Origin: Melanopsichium pennsylvanicum
Taxonomy: Eukaryota; Basidiomycota; Ustilaginomycetes; Ustilaginales
NCBI GenBank assembly: GCA_900208305.1
Contig: OAPG01000002.1
Coordinates: forward strand, 124,001 to 188,000
Direction of reading: 5' to 3'
Length of the DNA stretch: 64,000 bases
The position numbers and the translations under genes were made by a program. Shown here one piece after another: positions 47,281-59,700 of the stretch. A model generated the notes under the pieces. The model was not told the DNA's origin. It was given only the letters and a program-made list of their open reading frames with translations, and did not search any database. Within the stretch, counting starts at the first letter, position 1; each line of letters opens with the position of its first letter.

Positions 47281-49491
47281 CTAGGGCTTGTAGCCTGATT
47301 CACTGTAGATTCGCTTCTTGAACCGTTTCCACAACTTTTTATCCACCATGAGCTTCCGTGCCAGATCCATCATTTCACCTATAGTAGCCGATTCCAGACT
47401 GTAGTCTGTGAACTTTCTTAATGGTTTTGCCAGCTTTTTCTTGTTCTTCTCCTTACCTTGACCTTTGCTCCTCTCCTCCTCAACCTCATCTTCGTCGTCT
47501 TCTTCCTCTTTGTCATCGTTTTCATCATCACCATCATCGGAAGCTTTGGTCGAATACGGATGGGATAGACCCGCACGCTTCAGCTCCTTTTCGAGCAGGC
47601 TCTTCGGCACGGGTGCCTGCGTTCCTGTCGTTGAAGCTGGGTTGTATTCAGCCCACAACACTTCTGGTGGATACGTTGCGTATTCGAGCCGGTAACTCAC
47701 TTGCATCTTTTCTGCTTCCTTTTCTCTCTTCTTCCTCTCTTCCTTGTCTTTGTCATTGTCTTCCTTGTCATGCTTCTTCTTCTTCTTTTTATCTTTCTTT
47801 TCATCTTCAACCCCACCAACATGCACAGATGCAAGCTTGTCATCGGAACCATGTAGAATCTTCTCCACAGCCTCGTTCTGCTCATCAATGTCCATCACCC
47901 ATTGCGAGTATCCAAGTAGACTCAGATACCGGTTGGTGCGCGAAGGAGAATCGGCCGAGGAATGGCGTGGCAGCTTGTGATGTTTCTTTTTCTTGTGCTT
48001 TTTGCGTTTCTTGGGTGGCGCAGGACGATGGTGGTGTCTTGATAGGTTTTCGAACGGGTTGTCCCCATCTTGGTGATCGTCGTCGTCCCCATCATGTTCG
48101 AGGTCTTCGTCGCTTGCATCGAAGCTGTCCTCTTCGTTATCCTCTTCCTCATCAAGTGATGGTGCGGTATTCGAGGTGAAAGCCGAAGTGTACTTGGTCT
48201 GCTCGGTAGTGTTGTACGTCCAAAGTCGAATGGAAGGATAGTACGTTGGGATGATGGATGGAGCAATGTAGAACACGGAGTAGTAATCTTCGTTGGTCCT
48301 GCCTTTACCTGGCAGAGTCGAGTAATCTTGCTTGAGGTCTCCTGGAAGTCCATCCTCCTCAATGTGCACCTCTCCAGCCTCCTCTTTCTCCGACGCCGTC
48401 GCTACCCTCTCCATCTCAGCTACGCCTTCGACGTTGTCGTTGTAGACAGCCTCGGCATCCTCCTGGATAAAGAAAGCATCCGTATTCATGTGTCCAAAGT
48501 GTTGACCCACCACCGTATCTTGATAGCGCAGCACGATATCTGTATATCTGTCGTAACATCTTGCAAAGTAGTTTCCTGCGGTGGGTGGCACATGGCCCAG
48601 TACATGCACTTGCATACCTCTCTTTCTAAAAAGTTCCAACTGCACCTCTAGCCAGTCCAATTGCGCTGTCCCTGGATCCACCTCTTTCGATCTTTTCTTA
48701 GTCTTTACACATCCATCTACCGCCTTGTTGTTGTCATAAAAGTACAGCGTGTTGAGAGACATAGCAGCGAGACGATTGGGGAGGATCTCTTTGACGTAGT
48801 AACCGCCTTGTTCAAACGTGTGAAACTCGTATTCTGGGATATGATCTTGCCAAATGCTGACATACTCTTTGGTGACAGCGTTTGGTCCGGGAAAGAGAAT
48901 GTTGTGAGGGAAGATGTCGTTGTTTCCCACAGTAGGAATCAAGGGGACGCCGGGAAAAGCGGTTTCTAGTTGAGAGAGGGTCCATCGGTTCAGTTCAAAG
49001 ATCTCTTTGCTTGAGCGCGGAAGTTTGTCGTCATTGTCATGTCGGGCGGAGTCACCGGTCCAGATGATGAAATCTAATCCTGAATTGTGCCCTGTGGCGC
49101 TGGCGTTGGAAGACGAAGATGCAGGGGAGGGAGAGAGAAGATTCTTGCTGGCCCAAGCAAGGGATGATTCGACGAGACGAGGTGGAGAATCGCACACTGT
49201 AAGAGCGGATCCCCACCAGCCAGCACGCTCTTTTCCCTGGGGATTCTTTGGCTTAGGCTTCTTGTGATGACAGGCGCCAGCGACGGCTGAACCATGCTTG
49301 TAGTGCGGGTCAGGATGCAGGTCTGTTACGTGCAAGAATCGGCCATAGGGTTTACGCAAAATTGAGATAGATTGGAACGAAGTTGCCGGATCGGCCTGGA
49401 GCACTGCTTGTGATGCAAATGCCGAGATAGGTAGCACAGAATTTGAGAGCAGCAAGGCCACTGCCGAGACTGTGAAGGTGGACGAGCGCAT
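47281..49491 (-). CDS. PPN1: Endopolyphosphatase Ppn1
   Basis: Metallophosphoesterase that cuts inside inorganic polyphosphate chains in the vacuole. 736 residues. A hydrophobic N-terminus (about 5-25) serves as signal anchor or signal peptide, as in yeast Ppn1 (674 residues). Calcineurin-like metal motifs appear in order: VTDLHPDPHY (about 55-64), WTGDSARHD (about 144-152), TVGNNDIFPHN (about 191-201), LGHVPPTAGNYF and GQHFGHMNTDAFF. YWGSA-type and CHHKK segments also match the Ppn1/acid-sphingomyelinase-like group. The second half carries Asp/Glu/His-rich and Lys-rich low-complexity tracts of unknown role. It lies next to the Kcs1 gene, in tandem on the same strand with 622 bp between. Single exon. 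Confidence 0.92.
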   Translation of the reverse strand: MRSSTFTVSAVALLLSNSVLPISAFASQAVLQADPATSFQSISILRKPYGRFLHVTDLHPDPHYKHGSAVAGACHHKKPKPKNPQGKERAGWWGSALTVCDSPPRLVESSLAWASKNLLSPSPASSSSNASATGHNSGLDFIIWTGDSARHDNDDKLPRSSKEIFELNRWTLSQLETAFPGVPLIPTVGNNDIFPHNILFPGPNAVTKEYVSIWQDHIPEYEFHTFEQGGYYVKEILPNRLAAMSLNTLYFYDNNKAVDGCVKTKKRSKEVDPGTAQLDWLEVQLELFRKRGMQVHVLGHVPPTAGNYFARCYDRYTDIVLRYQDTVVGQHFGHMNTDAFFIQEDAEAVYNDNVEGVAEMERVATASEKEEAGEVHIEEDGLPGDLKQDYSTLPGKGRTNEDYYSVFYIAPSIIPTYYPSIRLWTYNTTEQTKYTSAFTSNTAPSLDEEEDNEEDSFDASDEDLEHDGDDDDHQDGDNPFENLSRHHHRPAPPKKRKKHKKKKHHKLPRHSSADSPSRTNRYLSLLGYSQWVMDIDEQNEAVEKILHGSDDKLASVHVGGVEDEKKDKKKKKKHDKEDNDKDKEERKKREKEAEKMQVSYRLEYATYPPEVLWAEYNPASTTGTQAPVPKSLLEKELKRAGLSHPYSTKASDDGDDENDDKEEEDDEDEVEEERSKGQGKEKNKKKLAKPLRKFTDYSLESATIGEMMDLARKLMVDKKLWKRFKKRIYSESGYKP

Positions 49492-50113
49492 GGCTGTCTA
49501 TGGAGATATCTATTGGAATGACTATTGGACTTGCTTCCTATGGAGCAGATCGTCCTAAAGCGTCTACTGGGTCCAAGCGAGCCGTGTCGATGTATAAGCA
49601 CTAATTCTATGCGAGCATGTTATTGAGATCGTCGATATAGTGGTGGTGCAAAGGTATTAGTAGTTAGGATGATGTTGAAAGAGCATGGAGTTAGGCTCAC
49701 CATCTCATGTCGAACAAAATCGGACTACGTTCTCCACACGGAGTAGTTGGCAGCAAAATTGCAGTTACCACCCTACATCCCTCTCTTTCGTGTTTAGCAT
49801 CTCAACACACGTCCACGTTCCAAACAAAGTTCAAATTGCGCCGATTCCGCTGCATCTCGAAAATTGGTGATAGAGATTGCACAAAGTTGAGGGAAGATCG
49901 GGCCCCCGATTAGCATCGCTGAAGGCTCAGACGGTCAATGAGTTTTTTAGTGTGAGTACCACAGTCCACCGTATCATGGAAAACAGGAGGCGGAGGTCTC
50001 CTTTTGTGTGTACTGTATGGGCGCAGTCGAGCCAACATCTCCTTTATTCGTGGCTATTTGGTGTTCCTTTTTCTGTTAATGAGAGCTACAGTCAGGTCAC
50101 ATGACAGAGGAGT
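49492..50113. other. Intergenic between Kcs1 3' end and Ppn1 promoter
   Basis: 622 bp. Nothing beyond ordinary sequence seen; it would contain the Ppn1 promoter. Confidence 0.5.
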
Positions 50114-53100
50114 TCAGGTAGAAATATAACCATCCAGACCATCAAGCCCCCTGCCAAAGATCTCATCAAACACCCCGCTTCCAGGAACCTGTAACTCTCC
50201 CAGATCGCCGACAAAGTTTCCTTCCGCATCCTCTACCCATCCCAACTCTTCTCTCTTTCCGCCATTTTTGTCACTTGCTGAGGCGAGACTTTGCCTCTTC
50301 TTCCTCCTTCTCTCGCGCTCAGTCTCCCAAATTTCCTCAAAGCTAGCAGCAAGATTCTTGAGCCCAAACAGGTAGCCGCTGTCAGGACCATTCACGAGCT
50401 TCGGCGGAAATCGTGCCGACGGCAGCCTCTCGTTTTCGGCGCGATCATCGGCGTCATCGGTATAAAAGTAATAATCGTGACCGGTCGTGCAATGAGCGAA
50501 ATCAATAATTCGAATATTGATCTCTCCTCTGCGACGGCGACGTCGCACCGCCGGTTCGGCATTTCCAACCGGGCCCAGGAGAGGGCTGGAGCCAATGCTG
50601 TAACTTGCTCCGCCTTCCGTCAAGTCTGCTGTACCGGACCACTTGGACGAGTCTTCATTCGCTTTCACGAGGGACGAAGAAGCGGAAACAGGCAGCACGC
50701 CACTGCCGTAGATCATTTGCGAGGGTGCAACAGTACCACCCAGTCCTTGCTGGCATCGTCGATCGAATTCCTCCTCGAGCTTCCTTTGAGTCTCGCAATC
50801 GCCATCGTAGATAAAAAGCAGACTGCTCGCGTAGAATCTGTATCCTCGCAAACCCCAAATAATCCTCGCTAGGTGGTAAATCTTCTGCAGGATCAGCGGC
50901 ACATGGTGCATGAGAGTCCTGTTCCCATCATAGAAGAATTGCGCAAGAGCGGATGGAAATTCGGCAGGCAGCACTTTGCGTCCATAGTACTTGTCTTGGA
51001 AAATGAATGTTTCGCTCACACAGTCGTAGACTTGCATTCCACAAATGCGCACGCCGTGACTGCGGGATGTAGTCTTGTTGCACTTCTTGGTTTGCGATTC
51101 CTTCTTGGCGTCGGTCGCGTCGAGGCCGTACTGGCGGGTCCCCATCTTGAGATCCAGCACGCACGGCGATTTCAAACGGCCGGTGAGGTCTTCCATCAGC
51201 AGGAATTGCTCTTGGCGCGTTTGTCCGGTGCTGTCCGAGAACGTGCGGGCAGTGTCGGCGAAGCCAGCATCGACAGCAGCAGCTTTGTCTGCCTCGGCCG
51301 CTTTGCCATCTCCTGGCTGGGCGACGGGAGGCTGCTCCCGATCAAGGCTGATCGTGTCTGCATCTTGGCCGACAGTCTCTATCTCTTCCGAAAGGGAAAG
51401 CATTTCCATCTCACCGTCAACCTCTGTCGACTGTGCAGCTGCGGATCGAGAAGACTCGCTCACCGTCGGCTCGAACACAGAATGCGAGGCCAGGTTGCTA
51501 CGTGGAGGAACTGCTGACTTGGGCTTGAGCGCCAGCGAGACGTCACTGAGCACACGACGTGGGTGTTGAGTCAGGGCGTCCGACTCGGCGGCACCCGAAA
51601 GCGCCGCACTGGGCGAATCGCCTTCTGCCGTGACAGGAAGCCTCGATGAAGTCGACGAAGACGCAGTCATGCTGACGGGCCCAAGCGGCGGCGTGCGAGG
51701 TGGCGTCGAAGGATGACGCGTTTGGCCACGATAGTGAACCGGTGAAGATGCTGCCGTCGGTGTGAACTCACTGGCGACGCTCATCCGACCGCTTCTGACC
51801 GGATCAGGCGTACGCAACTCGCTTCGAGACGGTGCTACCGTCAGTGCGTCTCTAGAACGAGGCGCAGGCCCCAAGTTACGTGCATTGCGGAGCCGCTCTC
51901 CTTCCTCGCTCTCCTCCCACGCCTTGGCAAGTCGGCGACGATTGTTGCGTGCATTCCTTTTGGCGCTCGACCCGTACCGAGACGCGAGGTCATCTTTGAG
52001 CATGGGACTGCTAAATACTTCACGCAAGACCTGCTCTTTCAGCCTGCGGTTGACTGTAGTGATGCCGCGTCCGTGAATGCCGTTCGAGTTCTGCGAGCAA
52101 TACGCGGTATTGGCTGCGGCTTGTGACATTTGCGAGGGGGTGCGGCTTGTCATACTTAGAGCGCTGGCGGCGGTGCTGCGAGAATGAGCGAGGGGGGCGA
52201 GCCCTGTATTGGCAAGACCATAGCTGGACGAATGGAGGCGATCGGAGTCGTGCTCTTTGACACGCCCGCCCCAGTCGGCTCCTTGACCCAAGGAGCGAGT
52301 CGATCTAGGTGATGCATCGGGCGAGATAGCGGGCGTGAGCGGACTCGAGCTGAGCTCCTTTTCCATGGTCTGCGATGAGGACCCAGGGCGTGATGGTAAA
52401 CACTTTGAAGCCGATGCCCGCTCGTAGGAAGCAAGAGGAGACATTTCTTGCCGGCTTGGGCTATCGCTTCTTCTAGGCTGAGGGTTTGCAGAACCGTGCA
52501 CTTGAATCAGGTCTTGAGCTCGCTCGAGCGAGGAAACAGGACAACGTGGTCGCAAAGGGCTTGACGCTCGGCTGCGTGAGCGACTTGCGCTGCGTGAGCT
52601 CTGACCTCGCACAGTGTCGACCTGGTCCGATGTCTTGGGCGTCAGTTTGCACCTGCGAAGCATCCACTCGGGCACGATATGCCTGTTCAAATCCAGCGAG
52701 ACCTCGGGAATTTCTTTGCCCCATTCCTCCTGGCCTTCGAACACCTTGCGCCGGGCACGTCCGCCGCATGAGTCGCTTCTCTGGTGTTGGCCGCTGTCAG
52801 CTTCTGTCGCAACGCGCTCAGCCGAACGCTCAGCTGCGTTCTGCGCTCCTTGTCCGTTTGTGTCTGTGCGATTTTCCTGGTGCGCAGATTCGGGTTGTGA
52901 CACGGCGACGCCACCAGTAGGCGCTGGCGACTGGCCCTCGGCATCCTGCTGGTCCGCGTCGTCGACATGCCTGTAGGAGACATTGAGCACACCCAAGTAC
53001 TGTGGGATGAAGGCGAGCAGGTTGGGGTGCTCTCTCTCGACCGCCTCGTAAAACTCGTTTTCCCTGCTGACCAAGGGCTTGCATACAGCTCGTTTCGAGA

Positions 53101-55003
53101 ATCGGAAGATCGAGTTGTGACCGCCGACTTGGTTGTGGAATGGTTGCAGCTGAACGACAGCAGGAGGGTCGTTTGTCAACGAGGTGCGTGACCGGTGCGA
53201 CATTCGAGCACGTCTAGCGGTCGCGATGACATTGGTAGGGAGGTCTGCTGCGGAACGAATCTTGCCGGATGCGGCAGCCGGACGGCCAGATTCCCACTCT
53301 GATCCGCTCAACTGCAGATCATCCCCGTCGGCTGCATCGTGGTCAAAGTCAGGCCTGGCTTCGTCGTCCGAACTGGTAAAATTGAAAGCTCCTGTGCCAT
53401 CATCGTCGATCAATTCATCACCCGTCTCGAGAAGGTCGAAAGAGTCATCCAGCTGATCGTCTCCGTCCTCCTCGTAGTCGGAGAAGCCTTGCGTCATCTG
53501 GTTGAGACTGCGCCTACGCGTCATTGTCAGCTTGCCTGGCCATCCCGCTCCTTTCCATTCGGTCTCGGGCACTGATGAATGACGCTGTAGATTGGAAGAT
53601 GCCGACGCTGACTCATTTGGCAAGTCTTGCGCTAGAAAGGAGGTGTCATTGCGGCTAGCAGCGATCCTGTTGCGGCTGAGAGAAATGGGTGACGTTTGCG
53701 GACGTGCGATTGGAATCGGCCGAGAGTCGAGCGGCTCAAGCGAGGAGGGGTCCAGCAAGTGACGCAGAGTGATGTCTGCAGCTACATTTTCCGGCGAAGC
53801 GAGGGTCTGGGAACGGCGTGGCAGGCGTTCGCGCAGCGGAGCATCGGGTGCATTTGCAGTAAACGTGGGTACACTCACAGACGAGAACGTTTCGAGATCT
53901 GCTGGTGCGAAGTAGCCGTTGGTAGCATCGCAACCCTGTGCCAAGAATAAAGAGGGAGTTGCTGGTCGGAATGCGGCCGAGCCAGCATCTTCGACGGGTA
54001 ACAATGTGGTTGAAGATGAGGAAGCATGCGGACGTTGCGCAGCTTCGCTCTTGGGGCCGTTGCTGGAAGATGAAGGCTTTATTGAGCGATGAGATGGTGG
54101 TAGCATCGTACTGGAGCGCAAAGACTTACGACTGCTAGATGCGTCGTGGATCTCGTGGCGCGAGCGTGAGAATGCACCCTCGTCAATGAAAGGTCGGTCT
54201 CGGCTGGTCGCAATGGCAGAATGAGAAGGATTAGATGAGGTCTGCTTGAAAAGGTGTAAACTGACACTAGCTTTACGACCGGAGCTGAGCATAGCTGGAG
54301 GCAGACTGAGCTCGAATTCGTTACGCGAGGCATCAGCGAGTTCAGAACTCAAGACATCGTCCTGATGAACGGTCCATGAGCGTCCAGGCGTGCTGCGTGC
54401 GCTCTTGGCACCGGGACTTTCGCGCTTGGTGGGAATACGGCTGTAGGTGTAGGTTTCTGGTGGTGAGAATGGCGCGTTGGGGTTGAATGAAGTGGCTGCG
54501 GGTAGAGTCGAAGGGACGAGAGGGCGAGAGCTGACCACTTTGGTGGGAGAACTGCTAGAGCTGGAGGAGGCCGGAATGCCGGAAGATGAGCCAGTGCGAA
54601 CGGTGCTGTCTTTTATACCCTGTGGTGGCAGCAAGGGCGAGAGCAGCTGAGAAATGGATGGACTGGTGAAAGGATCGAGGAGGGCGGTGTTGGATACATT
54701 TTTGCTCGCAGGTGGAGAAAAAGAGGTCTGAACGGGTTGGGGAAAGTTGGGCGGTAGTGAGACATGGAGCGACGCGGGAAGCTGCGATGATAGCGATGGA
54801 GACTCGGAAGAAGCTACGACGTTGACCTTGGAGGAGGCTGCCATCATGGACGAATTAGTTGACTCCCTATGCGTGTTGGTTGGAGCTGGTTGGTTTAAAC
54901 TTGGTGGAGATTGAATGTCTGAATATCCTGATGCCTCGACACGCGAGCCTTTGACGGACGCTGCCGTTGCCGTTGCAGCTCTCACCTCGTCCTGATCCGA
55001 CAT
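50114..55003 (-). CDS. KCS1: Inositol hexakisphosphate kinase Kcs1
   Basis: Makes the inositol pyrophosphate 5-InsP7 from InsP6, controlling phosphate sensing, polyphosphate and morphogenesis. About 1629 residues from the ATG at 55003. The first 600 are Ser/Pro-rich. The kinase N-lobe is at about 615-680 ([47 protein letters not shown]). A region of about 600 residues of low complexity follows. The C-lobe starts near 1279 with [14 protein letters not shown], then [23 protein letters not shown] and the metal-binding IDFAH. Yeast Kcs1 is 1050 residues with the same split layout. The frame continues upstream to 55132, but from TTG. That stretch contains a GTAAGC sequence, so a short upstream exon is possible. 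Ppn1 lies just downstream. Confidence 0.92.
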   Translation of the reverse strand: MSDQDEVRAATATAASVKGSRVEASGYSDIQSPPSLNQPAPTNTHRESTNSSMMAASSKVNVVASSESPSLSSQLPASLHVSLPPNFPQPVQTSFSPPASKNVSNTALLDPFTSPSISQLLSPLLPPQGIKDSTVRTGSSSGIPASSSSSSSPTKVVSSRPLVPSTLPAATSFNPNAPFSPPETYTYSRIPTKRESPGAKSARSTPGRSWTVHQDDVLSSELADASRNEFELSLPPAMLSSGRKASVSLHLFKQTSSNPSHSAIATSRDRPFIDEGAFSRSRHEIHDASSSRKSLRSSTMLPPSHRSIKPSSSSNGPKSEAAQRPHASSSSTTLLPVEDAGSAAFRPATPSLFLAQGCDATNGYFAPADLETFSSVSVPTFTANAPDAPLRERLPRRSQTLASPENVAADITLRHLLDPSSLEPLDSRPIPIARPQTSPISLSRNRIAASRNDTSFLAQDLPNESASASSNLQRHSSVPETEWKGAGWPGKLTMTRRRSLNQMTQGFSDYEEDGDDQLDDSFDLLETGDELIDDDGTGAFNFTSSDDEARPDFDHDAADGDDLQLSGSEWESGRPAAASGKIRSAADLPTNVIATARRARMSHRSRTSLTNDPPAVVQLQPFHNQVGGHNSIFRFSKRAVCKPLVSRENEFYEAVEREHPNLLAFIPQYLGVLNVSYRHVDDADQQDAEGQSPAPTGGVAVSQPESAHQENRTDTNGQGAQNAAERSAERVATEADSGQHQRSDSCGGRARRKVFEGQEEWGKEIPEVSLDLNRHIVPEWMLRRCKLTPKTSDQVDTVRGQSSRSASRSRSRASSPLRPRCPVSSLERAQDLIQVHGSANPQPRRSDSPSRQEMSPLASYERASASKCLPSRPGSSSQTMEKELSSSPLTPAISPDASPRSTRSLGQGADWGGRVKEHDSDRLHSSSYGLANTGLAPLAHSRSTAASALSMTSRTPSQMSQAAANTAYCSQNSNGIHGRGITTVNRRLKEQVLREVFSSPMLKDDLASRYGSSAKRNARNNRRRLAKAWEESEEGERLRNARNLGPAPRSRDALTVAPSRSELRTPDPVRSGRMSVASEFTPTAASSPVHYRGQTRHPSTPPRTPPLGPVSMTASSSTSSRLPVTAEGDSPSAALSGAAESDALTQHPRRVLSDVSLALKPKSAVPPRSNLASHSVFEPTVSESSRSAAAQSTEVDGEMEMLSLSEEIETVGQDADTISLDREQPPVAQPGDGKAAEADKAAAVDAGFADTARTFSDSTGQTRQEQFLLMEDLTGRLKSPCVLDLKMGTRQYGLDATDAKKESQTKKCNKTTSRSHGVRICGMQVYDCVSETFIFQDKYYGRKVLPAEFPSALAQFFYDGNRTLMHHVPLILQKIYHLARIIWGLRGYRFYASSLLFIYDGDCETQRKLEEEFDRRCQQGLGGTVAPSQMIYGSGVLPVSASSSLVKANEDSSKWSGTADLTEGGASYSIGSSPLLGPVGNAEPAVRRRRRRGEINIRIIDFAHCTTGHDYYFYTDDADDRAENERLPSARFPPKLVNGPDSGYLFGLKNLAASFEEIWETERERRRKKRQSLASASDKNGGKREELGWVEDAEGNFVGDLGELQVPGSGVFDEIFGRGLDGLDGYIST

Positions 55004-56731
55004 GTGCGATATGACTTGAGCTGAACGCGGCGGTGTCGACCGTGGAATTACCCCCGCCTCACAACCGAGTGGGGCCCGCCGGGGAGTGTTGCTATGAAGA
55101 GGAGTGTAGCTTACGCCAAAAACATCGTTCAAAGAAGGATGACAGATGCTTGCGGCTCAAAGACGTACTCAAGAAGTGGGGTGCGTTAGGTTGAGTCGTA
55201 TTGAGATAGGGAAGGTTGTTACGATGGACGCAGTTGGGAGAAGAGATGCTTGATGGTAAAGATGGGCAGGATAATCGCAACCAGCTGTGCGTGCAAGGGT
55301 TGAAGATTGTGACTGGATGAGACAAGCGCGTTTTGCTGTGCTGACGCGTGATACAGGTGAGTTTGGTGATGAAGATCAAGATGGAAATAGGTGATGGTGA
55401 TGATGGTGAAGGCACATAGCAAAGATAGCGGGGAGGTGATTTGGCAATACTGTATTTCTTATTTCTGTGTAACTGTAATTTAAATTACCGTACCTATTCC
55501 ATGTGCGTGGGTGTGGGTGTGGGCGCAGTCTCATCACTTTATGTACACAGTCAAAGGGGAGAAAGGCTTGTCAGCTGCAAGCGCACTGGTCGTGCACTTT
55601 ACCGTGTATCACATTCTCTGTGTTCTGTTGTCTCGGCCACGACCCTGATATTCGATATCCCTGTGCTGTGCACCCACTGACACATAATCAAATCAATCTG
55701 CCTTTCCTGGGCCAAAAAAAAAACCCCCCCGGATCAAAAATTAATTTTAAAAGATGAAAAATAGGCGCGCAGTTCTGACACAGCGAAGTGACGTTCAAAG
55801 CGAGGGTGCAACATCAACACTGGTAGGAAATCGGAAATACGATTCCATCGGCACCACACCATGACAGCAGGACACTATGTCTGGTTTGAAGCATCTGTGT
55901 TGGTGATATGCTGTATCGGCTATGAGTATCCCTTCACAGCAGTACAGTCTTTCGCGAGCTTAGCAGACGAGTCAATCACCACCGTTAAAACTGATCATCA
56001 GACAAGATTGAATGGCTCAGTCGCCGTGCTGGTCGTGTCACCTTTGAACATCAACCATGACTCGTGGTGATCACCCTTTCTCTAGTTTTTCAGCATTGAC
56101 GGGACTCCCTTCATAGACAGCATGACTTTTGCTTGATTGCAATCATCCTCCACCCTAGTCAAGACCGTGCGCCTTTATGACAATTTTTTCTTATTGCTTT
56201 TGTCTGTCACTCAAGCGGTCTTCATTGGTTCCACGCTTGCCTTCATTTGTGTTGATCATCTGTTGCGAAGAGTGACCAGGCTACGCTTATTACTGTGGTT
56301 ACAGAGCGGCTCAGCTTATCGGCTATATTTGACGCGAACAAACACAGGCGCCTTACCGGCCACGTTCCCTCTGCTCCGTATTCGGCGATTTACAGAGGAC
56401 TGTAACGTGCCAGTCCAAGCTGAAAACGTGGACAAGTGTCTCGCCCTCCATTTTTCATTCCTTGACTTGTGGTACATACCCGAATCCTTTCTCATTCAAG
56501 CCACCTTTTACTCGCCTTTCTCACTCAACCTACCACTCTGCAGTCAATCGCCTGAAACAAAGCTTGCCTTATGCCCAGCCTGGATGATCCGTTCATAGAG
56601 GCCAATTTCATATTCATCCCTTCGGCATCGCTTCACGCTCACGTTGCCATGATAGTCAGAATGACATACTAGTATTTTCTACAATCGTGCCCGACAACTA
56701 TCTGTGAAATAGAGTCACATCCTAACGCTGT
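55004..56731. other. Intergenic region upstream of Kcs1
   Basis: About 1.7 kb between two tandem minus-strand genes. It includes a perfect 14-bp palindrome GTAATTTAAATTAC at 55475-55488, and A/C homopolymers near 55712-55730. No gene recognised; the frame at 56137-56598 (+) has no family features. Confidence 0.5.
55475..55488. repeat. Perfect AT-rich palindrome
   Basis: GTAATTTAAATTAC reads the same on both strands. It shares the GTAATTTA half-site with the inverted repeats at 23947-23994 and 6504-6519. Confidence 0.9.
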
Positions 56732-59700
56732 CTATCTACTTCTGGCCGAGCTCTTTCCGCTCAGCGAGTGGACGCTCTTGTTCCCTTTTGGCATCGCCTT
56801 GAGACCAGCCGGCGCCATCATGGGCGGTGGCGCACTGAACCAAGGGCTAGCAGTATTCGCCGTCGTCACGGACCACTCTCCCCTCTTGGCAGGTGCGGTT
56901 GTCGCTGGCGAGCGCGGACTGTAAGCTGTTCGCAAACTGCTACCAGTGCGTGGACTCGCAGTACTGGTACCTGAACGCGAATCGGACGGCTCACTCGATC
57001 GACGCGACGATGAGGTGCCCGTTGAACTCTCGCCTCCTGCCACCTGTGCTCCAGCAGTGTACATGGCAAAGTCGCTCGTCTCCGGTGCTGGACTGGGACC
57101 AGCACTGCCTTTGGGTCCAAACACTGCTTCAGCAGCCAGTCGCTTGTACTCGGCCTTTTCAGCTTTTTTGCGCTGCTTCTCTTCCTTCTCAGCTCGCTTA
57201 CGCTCTTCCTTTCCCAACTTGGCAATCTCCTTTGGTGACAAGTGCGACACGTCTCTCGAAATCTCGATACCCCCTAAAGGCGTGGACACGTGTCGACTGG
57301 CGTTCGAATCGCTGCGGTGCAGACTGTTGCTCGCACCGCTCGCATCCGAGATGGACGTCGAGCGAGAAACTTGGTCTTGCTCCGATCGCGGGCCGTACGA
57401 GTTGACAGCGAACTGCTCGCTGGAAGGGGACGAAGTAGCGGAAGAAAGTTGCAGGTGTCGTTGCTTAGGGTCCATGGTCAGCGCAGGTGAGTTGAGCGCA
57501 GATGACGATGAGCTGGCTGGGTTGACATCGCGTGATGCAATCGAGTGACGCGGAAGCTTGAACCGATTCGACCAGTCGTCGCTTGACAGCAAAGGTGGCG
57601 AGAGCTGGTTCGAGGTGATTCCGTCGTTGGCGCTGGCACTTATACGATGGTCCAGCAGCGAAGCACCCTGTGGCTCTTCCATTTGAACTCTGACGTTCTC
57701 GTTGCCGATCAAGCTGTCGACAAAGCCAAGCGAGCTGCCAGCGCGAGACTGTTCGAATGTAGGTGCGTCTGCAAGGCTAGGTGTGTTCGAAGTCGTGTTA
57801 CGGCCGAAGAGACTGAAGCGCTTGCGCATAGTGGTCGATGTGGTCACTTCGGTGGGCTCGATTTCGCTCGCTGCTGCCACCATCATGGAAGGGGTTGTAA
57901 TCGTGCTGATGCTAGGCTGCTCTTGCAAGGATAAAGCAGCGGCGTACTTCTCCAGCCTGCTGCCGCTAAGCCCTTGAGTGGATGACATCTTGCGGAATTC
58001 GGGACCAGACTGTTCATCTAGCGACTCGATGCCGTTTATAAAAGCGAGCGAGCTGGGAGAAGCGTCAGTGGAAGACGAAAAGGACCCGCCTCGTTGATCC
58101 AGGAAGGTTTGGTAGATCGAGTTGGGAGTCAAAGGCCCCTGCGAGCTCGCAGCATCTGATCCAGCCCGCGACATCGATGGGACGGGCGAGGGCATTTGCA
58201 GCAGAGGCGAAGGGGCAGCTCCCAGGATGCCACCAGTAGCTGCGCGGTAGTTGGAGCTCGAGCCGCCACGGGACTGACCGCCAGCCGAATGACTGGCGCT
58301 CGCACCATTGCTACCTCCGGCATAGTGCGACGTAGAGCCAGATCGATCTCTCGATGGGCCATCGTTTCGACCCTGCCCTTGCTTTTCGAGACCGTTGCCG
58401 CTTCCGCCACCGGTACTGGGACCAGCTCCGTGCTTCTGCAGCCAACGAGCGATGGCCATCACAACTCGAAGAGCGCGAATTTGCAGACCTTCGCAGCCAC
58501 AAAGAGAAGCAGCTTCGTAAAGGCAGACTGCAAGGCGATGTCTCTCCTCGGGATGAAGCCCAAGCGCCTCTGCTGGTCGGAAGACTTCCAGACCACTGCT
58601 CTCGGTGCCATCGATGGCATGCGTGATGGACGAAGAGGGCGAAAGTGCGCCTCCGTGACGCGCGTAGGTGAGGGAGTTTTTGGGGTTCAAGTCTTCTGCC
58701 AGCGCGACGTGGGCTGCATGGCGTGCCCAGGACGCCAGGTCTTCCATTTGGTATGTCCTCGCCAGCACCATGAGGGCGCAGACAACGGCCGGGTGTCGCT
58801 GAAGCGCAGTGCAGATCCGCAGCGTATAGACGAACTGAAGCAGTGCAAGCACAACTGGAGAAGGCTCGGAGATCTGCAAGTGGCGAGGCTGGAAGCGAGG
58901 ATCCATGAGCTTTTGCTTCTCACCAGGCATGCCGTCCGAATTGGCGGAGGGCAGAACGAGCGGATCGACAGGCTCATCGTCTGTATCATCCTCTGCTAGG
59001 AATTCGGCAATGTCTTCCGGGATGATGCGCAGACTGAACGGATCCTGGGCTGCCGGATAGGCAATGCGGAGGGTTCTTCGTGCCTTTTTGCGGAACTCAT
59101 CCATCTTGACCTTGAACCAGGGCCAGCGAGCTTCAAGGATGGCGCGGTCACAGCCGATGCGGAGACCGTCTGAACAAACAATCTCGAAGTCGCCTCGACC
59201 GCCGAGGTTAGGTGCTCTCATCGGTTCTTCGAGATTGGCTTCGGTTTCTGCGCTGGATGCGGTTGGAGCCTTTTCGTCTGGCCTGAACACGCCGGCACCG
59301 CGTGCAAGCGCCCGTGCTGTTGCCATAGCTGAGGGCGCGGTGGACGCGAGCTTGTCGAGCCCGAGTTGAATTGCTGCCTCTGAAAGCACGGAGAGCGGAG
59401 GCTGATAGATGCCCCACGCTTCAAGCTCGAGCACTACGACGTGATCCCAGTTGGTCTGACGGTGGTTGTAGTCGCTGACAAGGTCTCTCTCCTTGTGACC
59501 GACGACCACGAGACGATTCTTGCCTGGCCACAGAAGCGCGCGATTCCAGCTTCCGGTGGAGAGGGCCGATCCGGATTCGATTCTGGACCAGACCATGGTA
59601 GGCAAATGCAGAGCCCAGATGGAGAAGCTCTGGGTGGCATTGGCGAGGTAGGTACCCGAGATGAGCAGGTAAGGCCCAAGAAGGGCGCCAGTTGGGAAAC

